This document shows positions 27,765 to 37,636 of a DNA stretch of 64,000 bases, one piece after another. Numbering within the stretch: position 1 is the stretch's first letter; each line of letters opens with the position of its first letter. The translations under genes and the position numbers were made by a program. The DNA is from Pediococcus cellicola (GTDB taxonomy: Bacteria; Bacillota; Bacilli; Lactobacillales; Lactobacillaceae). The stretch spans positions 1-64,000 of the forward strand of contig NZ_JQBR01000001.1 in NCBI RefSeq assembly GCF_001438655.1, in the 5' to 3' direction. The notes under the pieces were generated by a model that worked only from the letters and a program-made list of their open reading frames with translations, was not told the DNA's origin and made no database searches.

Positions 27765-29063
27765 ATGTTTGTTGATCAAGTAAAAATTAATATCAAAGCC
27801 GGTAACGGTGGTAACGGAGCTGTGGCTTTTCGTCGTGAAAAGTTTGTTCCCAATGGTGGACCTGCTGGCGGTGACGGCGGTCACGGTGGCGACGTAATTT
27901 TTAAAGTGGATTCTGGATTACGGACACTGATGGATTTTCGTTATCAAAAAAAGTTTAAAGCTGCTTCTGGTAGCAACGGAATGAATAAGCAAATGACTGG
28001 GCGTAGTGCCGAGAATTTGGTTATTAAAGTTCCGGAAGGGACAATTGTTAAAAACACGGAGACTGGTAAAGTTATTGGAGATTTGGTTGACGATCAAGAT
28101 ACTTTAGTGGTAGCTAAAGGTGGCCGTGGTGGGCGTGGCAATATTCATTTTGCGAGTCCAAAGAATCCGGCACCGGAGATTGCTGAAAATGGGGAACCCG
28201 GCCAAGAAATTAGCGTGCAATTGGAATTGCGATTATTAGCTGATGTAGGGCTTTTAGGATTCCCATCAGTTGGAAAATCCACACTGCTTTCCGTTGTGAC
28301 AAGTGCAAAACCTAAAATTGCAGAATATCATTTTACAACGTTGGTTCCTAACTTAGGAATGGTTCAATTAGATGATGGACGTGATTTTGTTATTGCAGAT
28401 ATTCCAGGTCTTATTGAGGGAGCTTCACAAGGTGTTGGTTTAGGATTTGAATTTTTAAGACATGTGGAGCGAACCAAAGTATTATTACATCTAGTCGATA
28501 TGGGTGGTATTGAAGAGTCAGATCCTTTTGATAGCTATCAAAAAATAAATCAGGAACTTCAAAAATATGATCCAGATTTAATTAAGCGTCGTCAGATTAT
28601 TGTACCAACAAAAATGGATATGCCTGATGCAAAAAAGAATCTCGAAAAGTTCCGCCAAGCGTTGCAAAAATCCGTTGGTGACCAAGCTGTTCCGGATATT
28701 TTTCCGATTTCTGCAGTAACGCATGAAGGGCTACAACCTTTGATGCGTCATGCGGCGGATGTGCTGGAAGCAACTCCAGATCCAATTAAAACACCAGAAG
28801 TATCTGATGAGGATTCTGTAACCTATGCATATGAAGCCAAAAAGCCGTTTACAATTGAGAAAGATGAAGACGGTACTTGGGTCTTAGCAGGTGAAAAACT
28901 CGAAAGACTATTTAAGATGACTAATACAGAACATGATGACAGTCTCATTAGGTTTGCTCGCCAGATGCGTGGCATGGGCGTTGATGATGCGCTACGAAAA
29001 GCCGGTATTAAAAATGGGGATTCGGTTCGTATATTAGATTTTACATTTGAATTTGTTGAATAA
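27765..29063 (+). CDS. obgE: GTPase ObgE/CgtA
   Basis: A ribosome-associated GTPase involved in 50S maturation and stress control, 432 residues. The glycine-rich Obg domain (1-158) has [17 protein letters not shown]. The G domain follows with GFPSVGKST and [12 protein letters not shown], and NKxD is replaced by TKMD. A C-terminal OCT domain (~355-432) completes the Gram-positive form. ATG at 27765 follows TTGGAGAAAA. Confidence 0.97.
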   Translation: MFVDQVKINIKAGNGGNGAVAFRREKFVPNGGPAGGDGGHGGDVIFKVDSGLRTLMDFRYQKKFKAASGSNGMNKQMTGRSAENLVIKVPEGTIVKNTETGKVIGDLVDDQDTLVVAKGGRGGRGNIHFASPKNPAPEIAENGEPGQEISVQLELRLLADVGLLGFPSVGKSTLLSVVTSAKPKIAEYHFTTLVPNLGMVQLDDGRDFVIADIPGLIEGASQGVGLGFEFLRHVERTKVLLHLVDMGGIEESDPFDSYQKINQELQKYDPDLIKRRQIIVPTKMDMPDAKKNLEKFRQALQKSVGDQAVPDIFPISAVTHEGLQPLMRHAADVLEATPDPIKTPEVSDEDSVTYAYEAKKPFTIEKDEDGTWVLAGEKLERLFKMTNTEHDDSLIRFARQMRGMGVDDALRKAGIKNGDSVRILDFTFEFVE

Positions 29064-29096
29064 GTTAATTTTAAATGAAATATAGAGGAATTGCGT

Positions 29097-31109
29097 ATGG
29101 ATTCGGAAAGAAATACTTCTACTGAAGTATCAAGAAGGAAAAAAAGTTCCGCTCAACCAGAAAATTTAGTGTCACACAAAGGACATCAAAAACGGCTGAA
29201 ACACAGCCGATACATAGGCGGGTTTGATGGGTTAAGAACGCTGGCCTTATTAGGTGTTATTTTGTACCACTTACTCCCGTATGACATGAAAGGTGGCTAT
29301 TTGGGAGTTCCTGTTTTCTTTGCAATTTCGGGATATTTAATTACAGATTTGTTTGTTCAAGAGTGGGATCAAAACGGATCAATTAAAGTATTTAGTTTTT
29401 ATGGTCGGCGATTGAAGCGGCTGTATCCTACATTAATTGCAGTTTTAGCGGCCAGTACGGCTTACATGACCGTGTTTGCCCAAGATCTCTTGACACATAT
29501 TAAAGATATTATTTGGACTAATTTAGCTTTTGTCTATAATTGGTGGCAAATTGGGCATGGTCAGTCATATTTTGATCGTTACAACGGGGAATCACCGTTT
29601 ACACATTTGTGGTATTTATCAGTATTAGGGCAGTATTACTTTGTTTGGCCAATTGTGTTAATTGCGCTTTTGATTACCTTTAAAAATCGTGGGCATATCA
29701 TGGCACTCTTAAACGGTTTGGCAATTGTTTCTGCGATTCTAATGTTTATTTTGTACGATCCGTCCAATACGAACCGTGTGTATTATGGTTCAGATACTCG
29801 AATGACTCCTTATTTATTGGGAGCAGCTTTAGCCTTTTTCTGGCCGTCGACACATTTAAATCCACACTTGAATCGTAATGGTCGCTGGTTGCTGGACTTA
29901 CTGGGAATTGGATCATTAGGTATAATTATCTGGATGGCTCTGGAAATGAGTGGCACAAGTAGTTTTACATACCATGGTGGTATGTTATTGTTCTCCATTT
30001 TTTCAGTTATACTTATTGCCGTAATTGCTCATCCTGGGACCAAGTTTGGTAATCTATTCAGTAATCGTTTGTTTGCATGGATTGGAAAGCGTAGCTATGG
30101 TATTTATTTATACCAGTTTCCGGTCATGATTTTTTATGAGAAAGCGGTTGTGAATATTGCAGCTCATCCGGTATACAATGCCTTAGCAGAAGCGGCAATT
30201 ATTGTGGTAATCAGTGATATTTCTTATCGTCTAATTGAAAACCCGGCTGCTCATTTCGACTATCGGCATCCACTTAAGTTTGTTGGAAACCTGTTTAAAA
30301 GGCATTCGGTTTATGGCTGGAAACGACTCTGGGCGCTTCCAGTGATTGCGGTGATTGTCTTGGCCGGATATGGCACAGTTACTGGTGCTAAAAAGACAAA
30401 CACACATGGCAATGCGTTGCAGCTTAATATTGCTAAAAATGATCGGAAGTCCTCAAAACAGAATAGTAAAGCTTTGGCTGCTCAGAAGAAGGCACGCTTA
30501 AAGAAAAAGCAACGTGCGGCAGAGCTAGAAAAGATCAAGAAAGAAAAATCAATTAAATTAACTGCAGCTGAAGAAAAAATTAAGACCAAGTACAACTTGC
30601 AACCCTCAGAAGTCAAGATCGCTAAAAAAATGTCCATAACGGGAATCGGGGATTCTGTAATGGCAGATACTTCTAATGATATGCAAGAAGTTTTTCCAAC
30701 AGCATACATTTCGGCAAAGGTTGGTCGCCAAGTTTACCAAGCGTCTAGTCTATTGAAACAAATGGCTGCTCAGGGAAACTTAAGTGACAACGTGGTCATC
30801 AACTTAGGAACTAACGGACCGTTTACGACAGACCAGCTAAAAGGCATTTTAAAGGCCATTGGCGATAAACGTCAGGTGTTCTGGGTAAATGCTCATGTGC
30901 CGACTCGTAATTGGGAGTCACAGGTTAACCGAACGCTGCAAGCAGCTTCTAAAAAGTACAAAAATCTTCATGTTGTGGATTGGCATGGTTTGAGTGTGAA
31001 TCAGTCAGGCTGGTTCTATGAGGATCATGTTCATCCAAATATAGAAGGTAATAAGGCTTATACGACGTTGCTAACCAAGGCAATTGTCAAATACGGAAGT
31101 GTCAATTAG
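29097..31109 (+). CDS. oatA: Peptidoglycan O-acetyltransferase (OatA family)
   Basis: A two-domain membrane protein of 670 residues. The N-terminal acyltransferase-3 domain (~40-410) has GFDGLRTLALLGVILYHL and about ten membrane segments. A Lys-rich linker leads to an extracellular SGNH esterase-like domain (~520-670) with GIGDSVMADT (Ser), NLGTNG (Asn) and DHVHPN (Asp-His). It passes acetyl groups outward and adds them to MurNAc (or GlcNAc, as OatB), giving lysozyme or autolysin resistance. ATG at 29097 follows GAGG by 8 bases. A few other acyl acceptors are possible for this fold. Confidence 0.88.
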   Translation: MDSERNTSTEVSRRKKSSAQPENLVSHKGHQKRLKHSRYIGGFDGLRTLALLGVILYHLLPYDMKGGYLGVPVFFAISGYLITDLFVQEWDQNGSIKVFSFYGRRLKRLYPTLIAVLAASTAYMTVFAQDLLTHIKDIIWTNLAFVYNWWQIGHGQSYFDRYNGESPFTHLWYLSVLGQYYFVWPIVLIALLITFKNRGHIMALLNGLAIVSAILMFILYDPSNTNRVYYGSDTRMTPYLLGAALAFFWPSTHLNPHLNRNGRWLLDLLGIGSLGIIIWMALEMSGTSSFTYHGGMLLFSIFSVILIAVIAHPGTKFGNLFSNRLFAWIGKRSYGIYLYQFPVMIFYEKAVVNIAAHPVYNALAEAAIIVVISDISYRLIENPAAHFDYRHPLKFVGNLFKRHSVYGWKRLWALPVIAVIVLAGYGTVTGAKKTNTHGNALQLNIAKNDRKSSKQNSKALAAQKKARLKKKQRAAELEKIKKEKSIKLTAAEEKIKTKYNLQPSEVKIAKKMSITGIGDSVMADTSNDMQEVFPTAYISAKVGRQVYQASSLLKQMAAQGNLSDNVVINLGTNGPFTTDQLKGILKAIGDKRQVFWVNAHVPTRNWESQVNRTLQAASKKYKNLHVVDWHGLSVNQSGWFYEDHVHPNIEGNKAYTTLLTKAIVKYGSVN

Positions 31110-31152
31110 AGCTAACCTAATTAAAACAAGCTCGAATTTGCTAATTGCATCA

Positions 31153-31216
31153 CAAAACAAAGAGACGAGATTTAAGAAAGTGTGTCATTTTTCTTAAATC
31201 TCGTCTCTTTGTTTTG
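31153..31216. terminator. Bidirectional terminator with a 27-bp perfect stem
   Basis: Positions 31153-31179 and 31190-31216 are perfect reverse complements with a 10-base loop. The arms begin CAAAACAAAGAGACGAG and end CTCGTCTCTTTGTTTTG. It sits between convergent oatA and the lipoprotein gene and is unusually long for a terminator. Confidence 0.88.
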
Positions 31217-31229
31217 GCAAAATTTCATT

Positions 31230-32015
31230 TTAAAAAGTTAATTTAGTAGCTAGAGAATTTTTTGATAGTTCCTGGCCATCAGGACTGTATGCACTAGCAA
31301 ACTGAAGGGTGCAACTATGCAAGTTGTGGACTAAGTTAGTGGGAACTAAAACGACAGCAGTAGTTGCCATAGTCTTATGAGCACCAATTCTTTTACCGGC
31401 CGAACTATCAACTAAGTTTGCAAGTGGTGTGCCTGCGAAGTCGTTAGAAAGCTTTACGTAATTCAGGCCACCAATGACAGCTTGTTGCGTGCCCTTATTT
31501 TGAATCGTAAATTTGATTTGCAGAGTATAGTAAGTCGCACTTACGTTAGTGTTATTAAATGCATCGGTGACAACTTGTCGCGCTTTTTTGGTCTTTGCCA
31601 CATTGGTTAAAAGACGTACTTGCGTGATTCTATATTCAAATGGCCGACTAATAATGATTTGGTCAGCCTTTTTGACTTTGTTGAGTGTTACTTTTGTCCC
31701 AAAAGAATCATATGAAAATTGTTTTGGTTGGGTCAAATTGCCATGTGCCACATAATGACTATTTTTTTGAATTTTTGTGGATACTTTATAACTGGAGCTT
31801 TTTTGCTTTGCCTGGGATGGTGTAGATTCTTTTTTTGCGCTTGCCTGTGCTGAAGAGTTGTTAGCACGAGCTTGGCTAGATTTTTGATGGGCGTCCTTAT
31901 TTTGATTCGTAAATGTCGTTTTCCCTTTATCTTGATAATGGGCTTCATGTTTTTCACTGGCACATCCTGCCAAAAGGGTGCTACTTAAGAGAAAAAGAAC
32001 CATCAATTTCTTCAT
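31230..32015 (-). CDS. Lipoprotein of unknown function
   Basis: A 261-residue protein with a lipoprotein signal peptide (MKKLMVLFLLSSTLLAGC, lipobox LAGC, Cys18). A low-complexity Ser/Gln/Lys spacer (~20-80) and a beta-rich domain (~85-260) follow. The latter has spaced YTLQIKFTIQNKGTQQAVIGG, reminiscent of immunoglobulin-like DUF4352 domains. The resemblance is weak and I do not assign a function. It is expected on the outer face of the membrane. It follows the 90-residue gene by 12 bases, with AAGGATG as ribosome site, so both form a minus-strand operon. Confidence 0.8.
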   Translation of the reverse strand: MKKLMVLFLLSSTLLAGCASEKHEAHYQDKGKTTFTNQNKDAHQKSSQARANNSSAQASAKKESTPSQAKQKSSSYKVSTKIQKNSHYVAHGNLTQPKQFSYDSFGTKVTLNKVKKADQIIISRPFEYRITQVRLLTNVAKTKKARQVVTDAFNNTNVSATYYTLQIKFTIQNKGTQQAVIGGLNYVKLSNDFAGTPLANLVDSSAGKRIGAHKTMATTAVVLVPTNLVHNLHSCTLQFASAYSPDGQELSKNSLATKLTF

Positions 32016-32027
32016 GACTATTCATCC

Positions 32028-32300
32028 TTATCCTAAAATTAATTTTGCGTTTCTTAAATGATAACCAAATAATTTTCTGGGTCTTGTTGCCAAGTAGCCC
32101 AGCTGCATACGGCCACTAACTGTTTTTGTGCGAGTCTCGAATTGATCCAAGGTTAACGCTGACATTCCTGGGACCACTATAAGCCACGGATCCATAAGTT
32201 CTAAAGAACTGATCGGAAGGGGCTTGCCATTTTGCATGACAAAAAGTTTAAGGTGGGGATCAAGTTCGGCTACTGACAAATTAAAATCAACTAATCGCAT
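32028..32300 (-). CDS. Unrecognised 90-residue protein
   Basis: ATG at 32300 (minus) follows TGAGGAATAATC. The product begins MRLVDFNLSVAELDPHLKLF and has no signal peptide, membrane helix or motif known to me. It is moderately hydrophobic and mixed alpha/beta in appearance. It is the first gene of an operon with the downstream lipoprotein. The upstream region contains TATAAT (minus strand) and an 18-bp palindrome at 32345. Confidence 0.65.
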   Translation of the reverse strand: MRLVDFNLSVAELDPHLKLFVMQNGKPLPISSLELMDPWLIVVPGMSALTLDQFETRTKTVSGRMQLGYLATRPRKLFGYHLRNAKLILG

Positions 32301-32344
32301 GATTATTCCTCATTATATCGTTTTAAATCGGTTTATTTGTTACA

Positions 32345-32362
32345 AATCAATTATAATTGATT
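32345..32362. promoter_or_regulatory. 18-bp perfect palindrome between divergent units
   Basis: AATCAATTATAATTGATT is a perfect palindrome in the intergenic region between the minus-strand lipoprotein operon and rnz. It could be an operator. The AT-rich composition lowers its weight. Confidence 0.35.
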
Positions 32363-32476
32363 ATAAGAGACATATGAAGTGCAAACTAAAAGAGTTGGCA
32401 TAGCAAATTGTGTTAAATTTGTGGTATGGTATTTAGGTAGGATTTATAAACAAGAGTAAATGGGGAACGACGTGTT

Positions 32477-33403
32477 ATGGAATTAGAATTTTTAGGAACC
32501 GGAGCAGGTGTTCCCGGTAAATTTAGAAATGTTACGAGTATTGCCTTAAAGCTGCTAGATGAACGTAATTCTATCTGGCTGTTTGATGTTGGCGAAGGTA
32601 CACAACAACAAATTTTACGAACAAATATTAAACCACGTAAAATTGATAAGATTTTTATTACACATTTGCATGGTGATCATTTATTTGGTTTGCCTGGATT
32701 GTTAAGTAGTCGTTCGTTTCAAGGTGGGGAGTCCGAGCTAGTCATCTATGGGCCAAAGGGCATTCGTCAATTTGTCCAGACTGCGTTGCGTGTATCTGAT
32801 TCGCATCTATCTTATCCGATCAGCTTTGTTGAACTCGGAGATGAGGGTGTTATTTTTGAAGATGCTAAGTTCAAAGTTTCCTTTTTAAGACTGGATCATC
32901 GTATTGAAAGTGTCGGTTATCGAGTTGAAGAAAAATCGTATCCGGGACAGTTACAAGTTGAAAAATTAAAGCAGTTGCAAATTCCGTCTGGTCCAGTTTA
33001 TGGTCAACTGAAAAAAGGCGAAACGGTCACCTTACCTGATGGTCGTCAAATAAATGGTAAGGAATTTTTGGGTGAGCCACAGCCAGGGCGAATTGTGACG
33101 ATTTTAGGAGATACACGCAAAACTAAGAATAGCTTTCTATTGGCAAAGAATGCAGATGTTTTGGTGCATGAAAGTACGTTTGCTAAAAACGAAAGTAAAC
33201 TTGCCCGAAATTATTACCATTCCACAAATATTCAAGCTGCAGGAATTGCTAAAGAGGCGCACGTACATCGTTTGATCTTGACGCACATTTCGGCTCGTTA
33301 CACCGGTAAAATGGCTAATGAGCTTCAAAAACAAGCTCAGACAGTCTTTAAAGCAACTAAGGTTGTTCACGATTTTGATATTATTAATATTCCGCTTAAA
33401 TAG
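32477..33403 (+). CDS. rnz: Ribonuclease Z
   Basis: A tRNA 3'-processing endonuclease of the metallo-beta-lactamase fold, 308 residues. The zinc motif is [17 protein letters not shown], with a VHESTFA motif and ILTHISARY near the C terminus. The long exosite arm region is present. The ATG is preceded by GGGGAACG, a weak ribosome site. It starts a plus-strand run rnz-SDR-lapA-recJ-apt, an order common in lactobacilli. Confidence 0.96.
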   Translation: MELEFLGTGAGVPGKFRNVTSIALKLLDERNSIWLFDVGEGTQQQILRTNIKPRKIDKIFITHLHGDHLFGLPGLLSSRSFQGGESELVIYGPKGIRQFVQTALRVSDSHLSYPISFVELGDEGVIFEDAKFKVSFLRLDHRIESVGYRVEEKSYPGQLQVEKLKQLQIPSGPVYGQLKKGETVTLPDGRQINGKEFLGEPQPGRIVTILGDTRKTKNSFLLAKNADVLVHESTFAKNESKLARNYYHSTNIQAAGIAKEAHVHRLILTHISARYTGKMANELQKQAQTVFKATKVVHDFDIINIPLK

Positions 33404-33423
33404 TTCAGATGAGGGGTGATTCA

Positions 33424-34239
33424 ATGTTGACTCGATTAAAAGAGTTACGTGACCTAGAAGGCAAAATAGTTTTAATTACTGGTGCGTCCAGTGGTGTGGG
33501 TAAATTAGTGGCCTTTGAAATGGCTACTCGGGGTGCAACTTTGGTACTTTGCGCACGCCATTTGACAGAGCTACGTAAAGTTGCTCAAAAATGTAAAGAG
33601 CTTTCTCAACATGCTGCCTATGTTGTTCAATTAGATGTTTCGGATTCTCAAATGATTGATCAACAATTGATCCATGTTCTCCGTGATATTGGTTCGGTAG
33701 ATGTGTTGGTCAACAGTGCTGGCTTTGGATTGTTTGAACCATTCGTCGAATTGGATATGGCAACTGTCGAAAAAATGTTTCGGGTTAATGTGTTAGGGCT
33801 GATGTATGTCACACAAAGAATCGCGCAACAAATGATTACAGTAAAGCGGGGACAAATTTTCAATATTGCTTCGGTCGCAGGTAAAATTGCAACCCCGAAA
33901 TCTACAGCCTATTCGGCTACTAAGTTTGCCGTTGTGGGCTTTTCAAATGCACTGCGCCTAGAATTGAAACCATTGGGCATTCAAGTGACCACAGTAAATC
34001 CAGGGCCAGTGGAGACCAATTTTTTCAAGACAGCTGATCCCAGTGGAAACTATTTTGATCGTATTAAACTTTTGGCTTTGTCACCAGAAAAAGTTGCACA
34101 TCAAATTGTAAATGCGGTAGGATACAAACGACGTGAAATTAATGCACCGTTGTATATGGAACTGATTCACCGGGGATATGAGCTGTTTCCTAATTTTGGA
34201 GATCAGCTAGCAAGCAGTCAATTATTTAATCGGAAGTAG
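33424..34239 (+). CDS. Short-chain dehydrogenase/reductase
   Basis: A classical SDR of 271 residues. The nucleotide loop TGASSGVG, the NSAG motif, the catalytic Ser in IASVAGKIATPKS and YSATK (Tyr-x-x-x-Lys) are all present. The substrate cannot be told from sequence. It resembles the YqjQ-like SDRs that follow rnz in Gram-positives. ATG at 33424 after GAGGGGTG was chosen over the in-frame codon at 33409. Confidence 0.9.
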   Translation: MLTRLKELRDLEGKIVLITGASSGVGKLVAFEMATRGATLVLCARHLTELRKVAQKCKELSQHAAYVVQLDVSDSQMIDQQLIHVLRDIGSVDVLVNSAGFGLFEPFVELDMATVEKMFRVNVLGLMYVTQRIAQQMITVKRGQIFNIASVAGKIATPKSTAYSATKFAVVGFSNALRLELKPLGIQVTTVNPGPVETNFFKTADPSGNYFDRIKLLALSPEKVAHQIVNAVGYKRREINAPLYMELIHRGYELFPNFGDQLASSQLFNRK

Positions 34240-34249
34240 GGTCTTAAAC

Positions 34250-34591
34250 ATGAAAAATCAGTGGAGAGTTCTTGTTATTTTAGTTTTAGTTTTGTTGGTA
34301 GCTATATTTGCTATCGTTAATGTCAATGAAGTTCCTTTAAGCCTGGTATTTACAACGGTTCACTGGCCACTTGTACTTGTGATTTTGATTTCCTTGATTG
34401 CGGGTGCTTTGATTACCTTTTTGGTTTCCATGGGGACATCGGTGGCAGAAAAAAAACAACATCGGCGTGAAATGGATACAGCAACCAAGCAAATTGATGA
34501 ATTGCGTGCCGATAACGCGGCATTAAAGCGGCGTGTAAATAACGTCAGTGTGGAAAAAGATTCAAGTAAACAAAAACTTGAAGAGCTATAA
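34250..34591 (+). CDS. LapA-like membrane protein (DUF1049)
   Basis: A 113-residue protein with two membrane helices (WRVLVILVLVLLVAIFAIVNV and LVLVILISLIAGALITFLVS). A cytosolic coiled-coil tail (~75-113, KQIDELRADNAALKRRV) follows. In Proteobacteria LapA acts with LapB in LPS control, which cannot apply here. The role in Gram-positives is unknown. It follows the SDR by 10 bases. Confidence 0.8.
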   Translation: MKNQWRVLVILVLVLLVAIFAIVNVNEVPLSLVFTTVHWPLVLVILISLIAGALITFLVSMGTSVAEKKQHRREMDTATKQIDELRADNAALKRRVNNVSVEKDSSKQKLEEL

Positions 34592-34622
34592 ATAAGTATG
34601 CAAAATAAAATTGTTTAAAAAC

Positions 34623-34675
34623 TGGACGAAAGTGACAAACTCGCAAGAGAAAGCTTTCGTCCACTTCGTTTTTTA
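34623..34675 (+). terminator. Terminator between lapA-like gene and recJ
   Basis: Stem TGGACGAAAG (34623) / CTTTCGTCCA (34654) followed by CTTCGTTTTTTA. The T run is offset by four bases, so termination may be partial and recJ could be read through. Confidence 0.55.
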
Positions 34676-34702
34676 TTGATTAGACAGGGAAGTGGAGTCT
34701 TG

Positions 34703-37045
34703 TTGAAACCAAAGTATGAATGGCAGCTAGCGGATAAAAAATATACAGCGTTACAAGTGAGTCAATTGGCACAAGCTTGTCAGGTCAGTGAAATTACTGC
34801 AGAGGTTTTACTGAGTCGTGGTTATGATACACCAGAAAAAGTTGAAGTTTTTTTAACAGCTGATCCCAAGATGATCCACGATCCATTTTTGCTTCATGAT
34901 ATGAAAAAAGCTGTGGATCGTATTCAACAGGCCATTGTGGCTAATGAAAAAATCGTGGTTTATGGGGATTATGATGCAGACGGTGTGACTAGTACGACTA
35001 TTATGTTCGAAACGTTAAATGAACTTGGTGCTAATGTGGATTACTTTGTTCCAGATCGTTTTAAAGATGGTTACGGTCCTAATATGGCAGAGTATCAACA
35101 ATTTATCGAAAATGGTGTGACTTTATTAGTTACGGTTGATAATGGGGTAGCAGGCAATGAGCCGATCGATTATGCCGTAGCGCACGGGATGGATGTAATT
35201 GTGACTGACCATCATGAGCTGCCTGAAAAACTACCAAATGCCACTGCGATTGTTCATCCGCGCTATCCCGGTAGTGAATATCCTTTTAATGATCTTTCTG
35301 GTGTTGGCGTCGCCTTTAAAGTAGCTTCTGCTTTGTTAGATGAGGTTCCGGAAGAATTTTTAGATTTAGTTGCAATTGGGACAATTGGCGATTTAGTTTC
35401 GTTAACAGATGAAAATCGTTTTTTGGTCACCAATGGTTTAAAGCTACTTAGTGAAGGACAGCGTGTAGGTTTAAATGCGTTGTTAAAAGTTAGTGGTTTA
35501 GAGAATCAGAAGATCAACGAACAAGATATTGGATTCACCATCGCACCACGCCTAAATGCGGTGGGAAGGATTGGCAATGCTGGTGAGGCCGTGGAATTAC
35601 TAACTACTTTTGATGAGGAAAAGGCTGACTTGATTGCCAAGCACATTGATTCTGTTAATGATCAGCGCAAACAGTTGGTTGAAGACATTTATGCTGAGGC
35701 TATTTTTCAAGCTCAGAATACGGATAATTCAAATCGAAAGACATTAGTGATTACGGGAACGGATTGGCATCAAGGTGTTTTGGGGATTGTGGCGAGCCGC
35801 CTTGTAGAAGCGACGGGTAAACCCACAATTGTCCTTAGTGGCAACCATTCAGACAGTGATTTGAAAGGTTCTGGTCGAAGTGTTGCCGCATTGAACTTAT
35901 TTGAAGCGTTAAATGCCAAACGTGAAATTTATGAAAACTTTGGTGGGCATCACATGGCGGTCGGTTTGACCATTAAAAAAGAAAACATTCCTCAATTGCG
36001 AGACCTTTTTGAAGCTGCGGCGGTAGAAGTAAACTTGGATGAACATCAAGCATTGCCACTAAAAATTGACGGCGTGGTCAAAGCAGACCAAGTTTCAGTG
36101 ACCGCAATTCAAGATTTGAGTAAATTGGGCCCATTTGGTACAGATAATCCGATTCCAGAGTTTGAGATTAAATTTGATCAGATCGCGGATGCAAAGCAAA
36201 TTGGAGCTAACCAAGATCATTTGAAGTTTCAAATGGCTGGTAAAAGTCAAAAAATTGATGCAATTGCTTTTAAGCAAGGGGCAATGTTACCATACCTTCA
36301 AGTACAGCCCGGTGATGTTAAGGTAGTGGGAACATTGGAGCTAAATACTTGGCGTAATCAAACTAAACCGCAAGTTATGGTAAAAGATTTATGTGTCGAT
36401 GCGGTTCCGGTTATTGATCAACGCACCACCCATTTAAATAAGCAAATGTTCGACCGACAAACAACCTATGTTTTCTTTCATAAGAAGACCTATGAGAAAG
36501 TACAGCATTATTTAAATCCGGCTGCGCAAGTGGCTATTTTGAGTGGCGAAAGCACACTTGAAACGGTCTTAGCAGGAGATTTAACCTTGGTGGACTGCCC
36601 AGATTCACTTACTAGATTTGCAAATTGGTTGGCTAATCAAAAACCAGACGCAATGACCGTTTATTTTTATCAACGAAACAATGCGTATCTGGATGGGATG
36701 CCCACACGTCAGCAAAGTGCCAAGGTATTTAAGTTTTTTGCAAATCACCCGGTTGTGGATTTAAAAAAACAGTTACCAGATGTTGTTGCCCATTTGCATA
36801 TGGAACAAAATTTATTAGTTTTTCTAATACAGGTGTTTTTTGAGTTAGGATTTGTTAAAATAGACAACGGTCGTGTTTCTTTGGTTCCGAATCCTAAACC
36901 ACAAAAATTGAGTGTGGCACCGACCTATCAGTTAAGACAACAACAAATCAAAACGCAAGAAAAATTACTATACAGCAAGTCTGCCGCGTTAACGGCTTGG
37001 ATACAAGCTCGTTTGACAGATAATAATAAAGGAGTTGCTGAATAA
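34703..37045 (+). CDS. recJ: Single-stranded-DNA exonuclease RecJ
   Basis: A 5'-3' exonuclease acting in recombination and mismatch/base-excision repair, 780 residues. DHH-family motifs are YGDYDADGVTS, VTVDNG and VTDHHELP. The DHHA1 part has GSGRSVAALNLFEAL and FGGHHMAVGLTI. The C-terminal extension (~570-780) is of the Firmicute type. Start: TTG at 34703 (GTGGAG 5 bases upstream). TTG at 34700 is the alternative. The stop abuts the apt ATG. Confidence 0.95.
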   Translation: MKPKYEWQLADKKYTALQVSQLAQACQVSEITAEVLLSRGYDTPEKVEVFLTADPKMIHDPFLLHDMKKAVDRIQQAIVANEKIVVYGDYDADGVTSTTIMFETLNELGANVDYFVPDRFKDGYGPNMAEYQQFIENGVTLLVTVDNGVAGNEPIDYAVAHGMDVIVTDHHELPEKLPNATAIVHPRYPGSEYPFNDLSGVGVAFKVASALLDEVPEEFLDLVAIGTIGDLVSLTDENRFLVTNGLKLLSEGQRVGLNALLKVSGLENQKINEQDIGFTIAPRLNAVGRIGNAGEAVELLTTFDEEKADLIAKHIDSVNDQRKQLVEDIYAEAIFQAQNTDNSNRKTLVITGTDWHQGVLGIVASRLVEATGKPTIVLSGNHSDSDLKGSGRSVAALNLFEALNAKREIYENFGGHHMAVGLTIKKENIPQLRDLFEAAAVEVNLDEHQALPLKIDGVVKADQVSVTAIQDLSKLGPFGTDNPIPEFEIKFDQIADAKQIGANQDHLKFQMAGKSQKIDAIAFKQGAMLPYLQVQPGDVKVVGTLELNTWRNQTKPQVMVKDLCVDAVPVIDQRTTHLNKQMFDRQTTYVFFHKKTYEKVQHYLNPAAQVAILSGESTLETVLAGDLTLVDCPDSLTRFANWLANQKPDAMTVYFYQRNNAYLDGMPTRQQSAKVFKFFANHPVVDLKKQLPDVVAHLHMEQNLLVFLIQVFFELGFVKIDNGRVSLVPNPKPQKLSVAPTYQLRQQQIKTQEKLLYSKSAALTAWIQARLTDNNKGVAE

Positions 37046-37564
37046 ATGGCTTTAGATTTACATGATTATGTCGCAAGTATTCCAGATTATCCAGAAAAAG
37101 GGGTTATTTTTCGAGATATCTCCCCACTAATGGGTGATGGTGAAGCTTATAAGCAGGCTACAAATGAAATTGTTAACTATGCGCGTGGTAGAGGGGTACA
37201 GATGATTGTGGGCCCAGAAGCGCGGGGGTTTATTGTTGGATGTCCGGTCGCCTACGAATTAGGCATTGGATTTGCGCCAGCTCGAAAAAAAGGTAAATTG
37301 CCACGCGAAACAGTGAAAGCAACCTATGACTTGGAATATGGCACGTCATCACTTTATTTACACAAGGATGCAGTAAAGCCCGGACAAAAAGTCCTCGTCA
37401 CCGACGATTTATTAGCAACCGGAGGAACAATTTCAGCAACTATTGACTTAGTTGAAAAGCTAGGTGGTATCGTTGTGGGAACTGCTTTCTTTATTGAGTT
37501 AAAAGATTTACATGGTCGGGATAAAATTAAAGACTACGATATGTTATCTCTAATGCAATATTAG
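37046..37564 (+). CDS. apt: Adenine phosphoribosyltransferase
   Basis: Salvages adenine to AMP using PRPP. It has 172 residues. The PRPP loop is [13 protein letters not shown] and the N-terminal base-binding part is [16 protein letters not shown]. It sits directly after recJ, the usual Gram-positive arrangement, with AAAGGAG inside the recJ end. Confidence 0.98.
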   Translation: MALDLHDYVASIPDYPEKGVIFRDISPLMGDGEAYKQATNEIVNYARGRGVQMIVGPEARGFIVGCPVAYELGIGFAPARKKGKLPRETVKATYDLEYGTSSLYLHKDAVKPGQKVLVTDDLLATGGTISATIDLVEKLGGIVVGTAFFIELKDLHGRDKIKDYDMLSLMQY

Positions 37565-37580
37565 AAATAAATTGGGGATT

Positions 37581-37628
37581 TAAAAAAGAAGCCCAAAGGA
37601 ATTAAATTCTTCCTTTAGGCTTCTTTTT
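37581..37628. terminator. Bidirectional terminator between apt and rarA
   Basis: Stem AAAAAAGAAGCCCAAAGGAA / TTCCTTTAGGCTTCTTTTT between convergent genes. Confidence 0.85.
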
Positions 37629-37636
37629 GTGTGAAT

